A stretch of DNA of 35,056 nucleotides from NCBI GenBank assembly GCA_017857425.1, contig JAFMDE010000002.1, positions 1 to 35,056 on the forward strand, written 5' to 3'. Position numbers and translations under genes: made by a program. This stretch comes from Akkermansiaceae bacterium. GTDB taxonomy: Bacteria; Verrucomicrobiota; Verrucomicrobiia; Verrucomicrobiales; Akkermansiaceae. The notes beneath the pieces are model-generated. The model did no database searches and was not told where the DNA came from. It was given only the letters and a program-made list of their open reading frames with translations. Below, piece by piece: positions 7,966 through 15,237 of the stretch. Position 1 is the stretch's first letter. Every line of letters begins with the position of its first letter.

Positions 7966-10485
7966 TTAAGCCTTGGCTTTGCCCTTACCCTTGCCTTTGT
8001 TGGTGGGTTTCACGGGTGTGAAGGTAAGCTCTTCAGCATCCTTTTTGCGTGTTACCTTGACGGTGTCACCTTCCTTGATGTCTGAGCGGAGCAAGGCTTC
8101 AGCAAGCGGGTCTTCCATATAGCGCTCTACGGCTCGACGCATAGGACGAGCTCCGTAGTTAGGATCATAACCTTTATCCATGAGAAGTTCACGAGCAGCT
8201 TTATCCAATTTGAGGGTAATGCCTTTTTCCTGAAGTCGGTCGATGAGTTTTTTGCTTTCGAGATCGACGATGACATTGAGAGCCTTTTTCTCGAGCATGC
8301 GGAAAACCACCACATCATCGAGACGGTTGAGGAACTCTGGCTTGAATTGCTTTTTAGCCTCCTCGAGGATTTTCTCTTTCATGCCGTCAAAGTCGGCTTC
8401 GTCTTCCTGCATGGCGCCAAAGCCTAATGAAGACTGGCGCTTAATGCTCGAGGCACCTGCATTTGAGGTGAGGATGATGATGGTATTTCGAAAGTCGATC
8501 TTGCGACCAAAGGAATCCGTTACCATTCCTTCCTCCAGAATTTGGAGAAGGAGGTTCATAACGTCTGGGTGGGCTTTTTCGATTTCGTCAAATAGCACAA
8601 CAGAGTAAGGCCGGCGCCTGACAGCTTCTGAGAGCTGGCCACCTTCTTCATAACCGACGTAACCTGGAGGCGAGCCGATAAGACGTGAGGTGGAGAATTT
8701 TTCCATGTATTCCGACATATCAATCTGGATGAGAGACTCGGGGTCACCAAACATGAATTCGGCCAGATTGCGGGCGAGGTAGGTTTTGCCAACGCCGGTA
8801 GGCCCAAGGAAAAGAAAGGAGCCAATGGGACGGCGCGGGTCTTTCAGGTCGGCGCGTGAACGGCGCAGAGCTTTGGAAATAGTAATGACAGCTGTGTCCT
8901 GACCGATGACATTGTTTTTAAGCTGCTCTTCCATCTGGAGAAGTTTCTCGGCTTCTTTCTGCTCCATGCGCTGGAGGGGCACGCCGGTCCACTTCGAAAT
9001 AACAGCCATGATTTCGTCTTCACCAACCTCAACGATGGTTTCCTCGCTCTCGGCTTTCCAAGTGGCAACGATATCTTCAAGTTCTTTTTTCGCCTGCTTC
9101 TCAGCATCACGCATGGAGGCGGCTTGTTCAAAGTTTTGATCGTTGATGGCGGCTACCTTGTCAGCCTGGATTCCCTCAATCTTGACTTCGAGGTCTTTCA
9201 CTTTGGGCGGTCTTGTCATCTGGCCGATGCGGGCGCGTGAGCCAGCCTCGTCTAGAACATCAATGGCTTTGTCTGGTAGATAGCGATCGGAGAGGTAGCG
9301 TGATGAGAGCTTAACGGCTGCATAAATGGCCTCCGGAGTGTATTTGGCTTTGTGGTGTTCCTCATACTTGAACTGGAGTCCCTCAAGAATGGCGATGGCA
9401 TCTTCTTGTGAAGGTTCCTCGACCTTGACCTTTTGAAAGCGCCGCTCGAGGGCTGAGTCTTTCTCGATGAACTTCCGGTATTCGTTCATGGTGGTTGCCC
9501 CAAGACATTGTAACTCAGCGCGAGAGAGGGCAGGCTTGATGATATTGGAGGCGTCCATTGCACCCTCTGCGGAGCCAGCTCCTACGATGGTATGAAGCTC
9601 ATCGATGAAGAGGATGATGTCCCCGGCTTTCCGGATTTCATCCATGACGGCTTTGATGCGTTCTTCAAATTGACCGCGGTATTTTGTGCCGGCGACCATC
9701 AGGGCCAAGTCAAGCGTGACAACGCGGCGGTCACGCAGAAGCTCAGGTACATTACCGCTGGCAATTTCCTGAGCAAGTCCCTCGACAATGGCGGTCTTGC
9801 CAACACCAGCCTCACCAATAAGCACTGGATTGTTTTTAGTGCGGCGGCATAAGATTTGGATGACACGTTCGATCTCTGATGATCGACCAATCACGGGATC
9901 AAGCTTATCTTTTTTGGCGAGTTTGGTCAGATCTCGGCCAAAGGCTTTGAGTGCTGGGGTTTTACTTTTGCCTTCGCCTTCTCCTTGAGCCTCAATTTCT
10001 CCCTCATCTTCAAAGTCTTCAAACTCATCACCAAGATCATCTGGGTTGAAATTAGGATCAATCTCCGCGAGAATTTCCTGCCGAGTTTGGTTGATGTCCA
10101 CATTGAGGCTGGTGAGTACGCGGGCAGCGACACCTTCACCTTCGCGCAATAGGCCTAATAGAATATGCTCAGTGCCCACGTATGAGTGATCGAGCTGTTC
10201 TGCTTCCTTATTGGACAGAGAGAGGACTTTTTTGACGCGAGGGGTGTAGGGGATATTTCCGGAAATTGTGTTGTCAGGGCCAGAGCCAACTTGTTTTTCA
10301 ACTTCAATACGCACGGTCTCAAGATCGAGCCCCATGTTTTGTAATACGCTTACAGCGACTCCTTGCCCAAGCTTAATGAGACCCAGTAAAATATGTTCGG
10401 TGCCGACATAGTTATGGTTAAAGCGGTCTGCTTCTTTGCGTGCCAAAGCGAGAACTTGTTGGGCTCTTGGAGTGAAATTATTCAT
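7966..10485 (-). CDS. clpC: ATP-dependent Clp protease ATPase subunit ClpC
   Basis: ClpC is the Hsp100 unfoldase that feeds substrates to ClpP. The 839-residue product has two Clp N-terminal repeats ([11 protein letters not shown] at about 26-36 and 102-112), a first AAA module with Walker A GEAGVGKT (224-231) and Walker B ILFIDE (291-296), a UVR middle domain (about 445-475), and a second AAA module with GPTGVGKT (561-568). It ends in a basic Lys/Gly/Ala tail. Glu30 and Glu106 align with the two ClpC residues (Glu32 and Glu106 in Bacillus subtilis) that bind phospho-arginine. The UVR domain is the part that contacts McsA/McsB in Firmicutes. It is the last gene of mcsA-mcsB-clpC, 85 bases after mcsB. 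No clpP lies in the window. Confidence 0.96.
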   Translation of the reverse strand: MNNFTPRAQQVLALARKEADRFNHNYVGTEHILLGLIKLGQGVAVSVLQNMGLDLETVRIEVEKQVGSGPDNTISGNIPYTPRVKKVLSLSNKEAEQLDHSYVGTEHILLGLLREGEGVAARVLTSLNVDINQTRQEILAEIDPNFNPDDLGDEFEDFEDEGEIEAQGEGEGKSKTPALKAFGRDLTKLAKKDKLDPVIGRSSEIERVIQILCRRTKNNPVLIGEAGVGKTAIVEGLAQEIASGNVPELLRDRRVVTLDLALMVAGTKYRGQFEERIKAVMDEIRKAGDIILFIDELHTIVGAGSAEGAMDASNIIKPALSRAELQCLGATTMNEYRKFIEKDSALERRFQKVKVEEPSQEDAIAILEGLQFKYEEHHKAKYTPEAIYAAVKLSSRYLSDRYLPDKAIDVLDEAGSRARIGQMTRPPKVKDLEVKIEGIQADKVAAINDQNFEQAASMRDAEKQAKKELEDIVATWKAESEETIVEVGEDEIMAVISKWTGVPLQRMEQKEAEKLLQMEEQLKNNVIGQDTAVITISKALRRSRADLKDPRRPIGSFLFLGPTGVGKTYLARNLAEFMFGDPESLIQIDMSEYMEKFSTSRLIGSPPGYVGYEEGGQLSEAVRRRPYSVVLFDEIEKAHPDVMNLLLQILEEGMVTDSFGRKIDFRNTIIILTSNAGASSIKRQSSLGFGAMQEDEADFDGMKEKILEEAKKQFKPEFLNRLDDVVVFRMLEKKALNVIVDLESKKLIDRLQEKGITLKLDKAARELLMDKGYDPNYGARPMRRAVERYMEDPLAEALLRSDIKEGDTVKVTRKKDAEELTFTPVKPTNKGKGKGKAKA

Positions 10486-10570
10486 GATTGATTCGGGTCC
10501 GTATGAAGATGTTGGAGGATGTTAGCTGTGAGGTTGTTGGTTATGAATGGGGTGGTATTCTGGATATAAA

Positions 10571-11656
10571 TTAAGAAGTTATGAAATTTATAACAGGGGA
10601 AGAGAGACTTTGCAACCTGCTACGAATAATTTCCGCGCGCATGGTGTCTCTTTCTTCGGGTGCCAATTTACGTTCAGCCTTATGTTGAAGGTGGGCAGGC
10701 TCGATGTCCATCAATAAAGAGTCACAAAGCTCCATGGCTTGCTTCGGGAAGCACCCCATGTCACTGCCTAGTCGAACTAAGGACAAGTGGGTTAGGGCTT
10801 CCTTGGAATCAATAACATAGGCGTATTTTAGCTGGCCATAGGCGCGGGAGATCTTGTCCGCCAGCATTTGTGGGTCCTCTTCGAGAAGTTTGCTACGGGC
10901 ATTACGCTCTTGTTCTCTGACTTGCTGAATCACACGCTCGAGTCTACTCAGAATATCCTCTTCTGATTCACCGAGTGTTGATTGATTAGAAATTTGGAAA
11001 AGATGCCCAAGTGATTCGGTGCCCTCACCGAAAATACCTCGCACGGCAAGTCCTAGCTTGCCGACGGCTTGGATCACCTGACCAATGTGATCACTAATAA
11101 CAAGTCCTGGCAGGTGAAGCATCGCAGAGGCGCGTAGGCCAGTGCCTACATTGGTAGGGCAAGCGGTGAGATAACCGAGCTCATGGTCAAAAGCATACGG
11201 TAGCACTTGCTCGAGCTGCTTGTCGATATTGGCAATCAACTGGTATGCCTCACGTAAGTGCAGTCCGGAGCGTATCGATTGCAGGCGTAGGTGATCTTCC
11301 TCATTGATCATCACGCTGAGTGTTTGGTCGCGATTGACGACGATGGCGCTACCTTCACTTCGCGCAGCCTGCTCGCGACTGATGAGGTGGCGTTCCACAA
11401 GGACCTGTTTTTGAACCGATGAAAGCTCACTAAGCTGATGGGAGAAGGCGTCTTTCATCTCCGGTAGTGTTTCAACCTTGTTGCGCAGCTCGGGAAGGAT
11501 TGCAATGCGCTCGTTCTTGCGCGCCCAGCCCGGAAAGGGTGCGCCGGTGATATTACGTGCAAGGCGTATACGGCTGGTGAGAACAATCGCGCTGTCTGTG
11601 TCGGCACCAGTCATCCAGTCGGCGGGATGCTTCATGAGTGTAGAAAATCGCATCAT
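10571..11656 (-). CDS. mcsB: Protein-arginine kinase McsB
   Basis: McsB phosphorylates arginine side chains, marking proteins for ClpC-ClpP. The 361-residue product is an ATP:guanido phosphotransferase. It has TSRIRLARN (27-35), the acidic substrate motif NEED (118-121) and the active-site segment CPTNVGTG (166-173) with the catalytic Cys. Near the C-terminus, RDTMRA (336-341) matches the RDxxRA motif that binds phospho-arginine and tunes the B. subtilis enzyme, which argues for a true protein kinase and not a creatine or arginine kinase. Its ATG overlaps the mcsA stop in the arrangement ATGA, implying translational coupling. A second in-frame ATG follows immediately. Confidence 0.95.
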   Translation of the reverse strand: MMRFSTLMKHPADWMTGADTDSAIVLTSRIRLARNITGAPFPGWARKNERIAILPELRNKVETLPEMKDAFSHQLSELSSVQKQVLVERHLISREQAARSEGSAIVVNRDQTLSVMINEEDHLRLQSIRSGLHLREAYQLIANIDKQLEQVLPYAFDHELGYLTACPTNVGTGLRASAMLHLPGLVISDHIGQVIQAVGKLGLAVRGIFGEGTESLGHLFQISNQSTLGESEEDILSRLERVIQQVREQERNARSKLLEEDPQMLADKISRAYGQLKYAYVIDSKEALTHLSLVRLGSDMGCFPKQAMELCDSLLMDIEPAHLQHKAERKLAPEERDTMRAEIIRSRLQSLSSPVINFITS

Positions 11657-12207
11657 GGCTGGCTGGTTGGTTCGGGTGGGGTGGTTTCTTGCGATGAAAT
11701 GTTGTCCATCTCATCACGCAGGGCGGCAGCCTTTTCATAGTCCTCGGAGCTTATCGCGGCATCGAGCTTTTCCTGAAGCTGCTCGAGCTCTTGGCGCTCT
11801 TTGAATGCTTGGAGCATGCCCTCGGGAACTCTGCCAGCATGGCTGGTGCCTTTGTGCATGCTGCCGAGGTTGTTTTTTATTTCTTCTCGGAAAAAATCAT
11901 AGCACTCACTGCAGCCCAAGCGGCCCGTTTTCTTGAGGTCATCAAAGGCAAAGCCGCATCCTGGACAGCAGCGGTTTGGCTGCTTGTCGGTGGCAGCTTC
12001 TATTTTTGGCACGCCTTTCGGTAAGCCTTTAAGCTCGGATGAATCCCCTTGCTTCTGGATGTCCTGACTGCCCAGCAAGAAGCCCTCAGGGTCAGTTATG
12101 CCTTGTTCACTGGCGCAGGATTCACATAGGCAAGTTTTCTTGCCGATGCCGTCAATAATCTGAGTGTAAAAGACGGTAGCTTTGTTATCGCAGTGTTCGC
12201 ATTGCAT
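11653..12207 (-). CDS. mcsA: McsA, zinc-finger activator of McsB
   Basis: McsA activates the arginine kinase McsB and acts as a ClpC adaptor in Firmicutes. The 184-residue product has Cys pairs CEHC (3-6), CLCESC (26-31), CCPGC (80-84) and CSEC (99-102), which fit two zinc-binding sites. A C-terminal UVR helical hairpin is at about 145-170, with the typical AISSEDYEKAAALRDEM. The frame is open 48 codons further upstream, but McsA proteins begin directly with the first Cys pair, so ATG 12205-12207 is the likely start. It is the first gene of the mcsA-mcsB-clpC operon; ctsR, which heads this operon in Firmicutes, is absent. Confidence 0.92.
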   Translation of the reverse strand: MQCEHCDNKATVFYTQIIDGIGKKTCLCESCASEQGITDPEGFLLGSQDIQKQGDSSELKGLPKGVPKIEAATDKQPNRCCPGCGFAFDDLKKTGRLGCSECYDFFREEIKNNLGSMHKGTSHAGRVPEGMLQAFKERQELEQLQEKLDAAISSEDYEKAAALRDEMDNISSQETTPPEPTSQP

Positions 12208-12221
12208 TGCTGTGTTGATGG

Positions 12222-12346
12222 TAGACTGGCTTAATTGTAGGCTGGCGATCGAGAATTGCGAAAGGAAAAGCATTTGCTGACGGTATTTTTTTTGCGAACT
12301 GTTTTTAGCATGATGACTAGACGGCTTAATGGCGAAAACGCCGTCT
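12222..12346. promoter_or_regulatory. Repeated motif and hairpin in the mcsA/ECF sigma divergent region
   Basis: TAGACTGGCTTAAT (12222-12235) recurs as TAGACGGCTTAAT (12318-12330), one base shorter. The second copy is the left part of an inverted repeat, AGACGGC (12319-12325) with GCCGTCT (12340-12346), with an inner GGCGAAAACGCC. The copies lie 96 bases apart, between mcsA (minus) and the sigma factor gene (plus). I looked for CIRCE-type and CtsR-type heat-shock operators here and saw none. An operator role for the repeat is inference. Confidence 0.4.
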
Positions 12347-12426
12347 TGCAAAATGGGGTTTTAAACGGCAGTCTAATCGACATCATGTGCTGGTTCTGCT
12401 CCGTGATGACATTTTAGGAAATTTAG

Positions 12427-13275
12427 ATGAATATTTTTGGTCACATTGCGTCGAAACTGATGAAAGGGTTTGTTTCATCGGCGCCTATGTCGACAGCGAT
12501 GCCAGTATCTATGCTGGCAACGATGCCATTTGGTATGTCATCTGCAGGCCCTTTTGGAGAACTTGCTATGCAGGCGGATGGGGGTGCTCAGTCTCACCCA
12601 GAGCAAGCTTTAGCAGGTAAGTCCGCATCTAGACCCAATCATCCGTCACCCAACCATTCCAGTCCAGAGCCCAATGAAAGCAAAGACGAACAAAATGCCA
12701 GCGCAGAGGAGGATGCTCAATGGGTTGAGCAAGCCAAGACGGGCAATACGCGTGCATTCGATCAGCTTGTTACTAAACACCGGGGGAGAATTTACGCTAT
12801 GATTTACAACATGGTTAAAAACGATGCCGATGCTTGGGATCTTTCTCAGGAGGCTTTTATCAAAGCATGGAAGGCGCTTCCTAAGTTCGAGTCGCGCGCT
12901 CGTTTTTCTACCTGGCTTTTCAGAATTAGCCACAATGTGGTGTATGACTGGATGCGCAAGCGCCGCATTCAAGGAGATGGCGAGCTCAATGATGAGGTGT
13001 TTGATGTTGGCAAGATCGATCTCGGCGCGCCGACGGCACCTCAGCAAGGTCAACGCCCTGATCAAGTCCTCGAGCAGAGGGAGCTTCGGCAGCGTATTAA
13101 CCAAGCACTCGATAAGCTCTCAGTCCAACACCGCGAGGTCGTTGTGCTGCGTGAGGTGCAGGGCCTGGACTACAAAGAAATTGCAGAGATTATCGGTAGT
13201 TCGCTCGGCACGGTGATGAGCAGGCTTTATTATGCACGGCAAAAACTCCAACAGCACCTACAATCTGAAATCTAA
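12427..13275 (+). CDS. ECF (sigma-70 family, RpoE-like) sigma factor with N-terminal extension
   Basis: The 282-residue product holds a standard ECF sigma factor: region 2 at about residues 112-182 (DAWDLSQEAFIKAWKALPKF, then TWLFRISHNVVYDWMRKRR) and region 4 at about 224-278 (LSVQHREVVVLREVQGLDYKEIAEIIG, then GTVMSRLYYARQKL). In front of this lies an unusual extension of about 100 residues: a Met/Ala/Ser/Pro-rich stretch, then an acidic, Ser/Pro/Asn-rich, probably disordered linker. ATG 12427 has AGGA upstream. An internal in-frame ATG at 12568 has GGAG at good spacing and would still leave about 50 extra residues. No in-frame start codon lies directly before region 2. It heads the operon with the anti-sigma candidate and is divergent from mcsA. 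Confidence 0.92.
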   Translation: MNIFGHIASKLMKGFVSSAPMSTAMPVSMLATMPFGMSSAGPFGELAMQADGGAQSHPEQALAGKSASRPNHPSPNHSSPEPNESKDEQNASAEEDAQWVEQAKTGNTRAFDQLVTKHRGRIYAMIYNMVKNDADAWDLSQEAFIKAWKALPKFESRARFSTWLFRISHNVVYDWMRKRRIQGDGELNDEVFDVGKIDLGAPTAPQQGQRPDQVLEQRELRQRINQALDKLSVQHREVVVLREVQGLDYKEIAEIIGSSLGTVMSRLYYARQKLQQHLQSEI

Positions 13276-13297
13276 TAACTCAAAGCTGAAAAAAGAC

Positions 13298-13906
13298 ATG
13301 AAAAGACAACACAATCAAGCACCTGACGAAGCGATGCTCACTCTCTGGATAGACGGTGAGCTCAATGGTGATGAACTAGCACGGGTCGAATCATGGGCAC
13401 AGGATCATCCTGAGCTCTTGGCTGAGCGCGACGCAGTGAGGGCGATGCAGTCAAACATTCAGGCAAATATGCCCGCTAGTGTTGAGCCTCCATACGCCGA
13501 TTTTTTCAACCAGCGTATTTTGCAGGCTATCGAAAACGAAAAGGCAGAGTCTGCCGCCAGCGTAAGATCGACCGGTTCTCAATGGATGGGTAGCAAATTC
13601 AACAAATGGCTAGCGCTTCCAGCCGCTGCAGCAGCAATGGTGATGTGTTTTTATATGGGCACTCAAGTGAGCCATATGCCAGAGTCGGTGGCGCCCATAG
13701 CTGCAGTCTCTGCAGAACCTTCAATTTACATGCCCGATGGGGATGTAAGGGCCAATATATTCAGCTCTAATGATAACGGCGCGACGGTGATCGTGCTCGA
13801 GGGCCTCGAGGATATTCCAGATGATTTTGAAATTGTCGGTGAGCCTCGTCATAGCGGCGGTGCCTCATCGCGAGCGGTCATGGTGAATACAGAGATGATC
13901 TTCTGA
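13298..13906 (+). CDS. Probable membrane anti-sigma factor
   Basis: The gene starts 22 bases after the ECF sigma stop and encodes 202 residues. The N-terminal part (about 10-55, LTLWIDGELNGDELARVESWAQDHPEL) is the WIDGEL-type helical segment seen in sigma-binding domains of ECF anti-sigma factors, without the His-Cys-Cys zinc motif. A single transmembrane helix is at about 104-123, and a periplasmic tail of about 80 residues follows. Topology and position make it the cognate regulator that would hold the sigma factor at the membrane. ATG 13298 was chosen because the longer frame reaches back into the sigma gene. Family assignment rests on the short N-terminal motif plus context. Confidence 0.75.
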   Translation: MKRQHNQAPDEAMLTLWIDGELNGDELARVESWAQDHPELLAERDAVRAMQSNIQANMPASVEPPYADFFNQRILQAIENEKAESAASVRSTGSQWMGSKFNKWLALPAAAAAMVMCFYMGTQVSHMPESVAPIAAVSAEPSIYMPDGDVRANIFSSNDNGATVIVLEGLEDIPDDFEIVGEPRHSGGASSRAVMVNTEMIF

Positions 13907-13981
13907 TCCCGTTGAGCCGACTTTATGACTTTATTTCCAATGCTCAAACCTACGCGCTACCCAATCCGCAACCCTACCACC

Positions 13982-14491
13982 ATGATGATCCGATGTTTAA
14001 GCCCTGTTTTCATGGCTGTTTTGTTGCCGAGCTTGATGCTAAGCTCAGCACTTGCCGAGCAGAGTCACTCCGACAAGGGCAAGGAAATCGTTGGCAAAAT
14101 CAAGGCCTCACTTTACCTCGGCAGCGATGCCGCGCCTGAAAAGTGGGCAGAGAAATACGCGCTTGTTGAAAAAGAGGTGACTGGACAACTGCGCGGCATC
14201 AAACAAATGAGATTCCAGCACTACCGTAAACTGGGTGCTGATATTCAGCCAGTTTTTCGCAGTTATGAGAACTGGTTGGCTCCCCTAAAACCATCCGAGG
14301 AGATTCTTTTGAGCTTTGAGTCACGTGGACGTTCTGGCGATGGCGGTTTGCGTCTTGATCTTGAATTTTGGCAGCACCGGCGCAAGATCATGCAGATGAA
14401 CCCAGTTTTACACGCCGACAAACCCTTACTCATTCTCGGTCCACGTTGGCGCGGGTGTAGCTTGATCATCGCGATTGAGCTTATAGACTAA
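13982..14491 (+). CDS. Secreted protein of unknown family
   Basis: I do not recognise a named family. The frame is open from 13925, but ATG 13982 (or the next codon, 13985) gives a good signal peptide: MIRC, a hydrophobic core rich in Leu, Met and Val, and a likely cleavage after ALA before EQS. The mature part (about 145 residues) begins with a charged helical region and ends in a probable beta-rich section (LRLDLEFWQHRRKIM, then LLILGPRWRGCSLIIAIEL). It lies between the anti-sigma candidate and the DUF1573 gene on the same strand with short gaps, so it is probably part of the same envelope-related operon. It may be a target or a sensor partner of the sigma system; nothing in the sequence decides this. 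Confidence 0.7.
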   Translation: MMIRCLSPVFMAVLLPSLMLSSALAEQSHSDKGKEIVGKIKASLYLGSDAAPEKWAEKYALVEKEVTGQLRGIKQMRFQHYRKLGADIQPVFRSYENWLAPLKPSEEILLSFESRGRSGDGGLRLDLEFWQHRRKIMQMNPVLHADKPLLILGPRWRGCSLIIAIELID

Positions 14492-14511
14492 ATACTCCCA
14501 TTTTCATAAAT

Positions 14512-15237
14512 ATGAGAACTGCCTTTATTCGATCTCTTGCGCTGTTGTTTTTGATGACCTTGGCCGCGGGCTCATCTCTGTATGGGGCAAACGGTCTCAG
14601 CTTTGCCGAGAACCGTATCGAGGTCACGGTAGCTCCAGAGGCGAAGACGGTAACGGTGCCCTATGTTTTCACTAACAATACGAACCGCCCCATCACGATC
14701 AAACGTTACGACTCCGCTTGTTCATGCCTCAGTGCCAAGATCAAAGGGGGTAAGTTGAGCTACCAGCCCGGGGAGCAAGGAGAAATCAGGGTAGTCTTTG
14801 AGCTGGGCACCTTTTCGGGATTGGTGGAAAAAACGGTGCTCATCTGGACAACGGAGGATGAAGACAAGGAGCCGTCTTCGATCCTCTCTGTGGTCATCAA
14901 TATCCCCGTGCTTTTTGAGGTCAATCCAAAGACAAGCTTCTGGGAGCAGCATGGAGAAGGCCAAGCACAGGTGATTGAGCTCAAAATTAACAGTCCCGAG
15001 CCCATACATATCCTCGAGCACGGAGCTACCAACAAAAATTTTGACTACCAATTAAAGACGATCAAGAAAGGATTTGAATATCAATTAATTGTTAAACCGA
15101 AAGACTCCAGCACTCCCGCTTTTGGCATGATTAAGCTGACGACGGACTCTTCAATACCGCGTTACCGCAGACAAATGGCATTTGTTTGTGTCCGCAGGCA
15201 GGCTGCCCCTGCCCCTACTCCGCCTGCCACTCCTTAG
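14512..15237 (+). CDS. Secreted DUF1573-family protein
   Basis: The 241-residue product has a signal peptide (about 1-26) and an Ig-like domain of the DUF1573 type (about 30-120). That domain carries the family hallmark TNNTNRPITIKRYDSACSC, with Cys70 and Cys72, and YQPGEQGEIRVVF. A second beta-rich region follows, then a short Ala/Pro/Thr-rich tail. DUF1573 proteins are common exported proteins in Bacteroidetes and PVC bacteria with no firmly known role; the Cys-x-Cys pair may bind metal or form a disulfide. It starts 20 bases after the unknown secreted protein and is probably the last gene of the sigma operon. Its last 23 bases overlap the 3' end of the zinc-ribbon gene on the other strand. 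Confidence 0.85.
   Translation: MRTAFIRSLALLFLMTLAAGSSLYGANGLSFAENRIEVTVAPEAKTVTVPYVFTNNTNRPITIKRYDSACSCLSAKIKGGKLSYQPGEQGEIRVVFELGTFSGLVEKTVLIWTTEDEDKEPSSILSVVINIPVLFEVNPKTSFWEQHGEGQAQVIELKINSPEPIHILEHGATNKNFDYQLKTIKKGFEYQLIVKPKDSSTPAFGMIKLTTDSSIPRYRRQMAFVCVRRQAAPAPTPPATP

Noticed and set aside
12208-12426. CIRCE or CtsR operator before mcsA
   Set aside because: Neither the TTAGCACTC-N9-GAGTGCTAA pattern nor tandem GGTCAAA-type heptamers were seen on either strand.
12646-13104. 152-codon open frame on the minus strand
   Set aside because: It is antisense to the ECF sigma gene, with no signal of its own.
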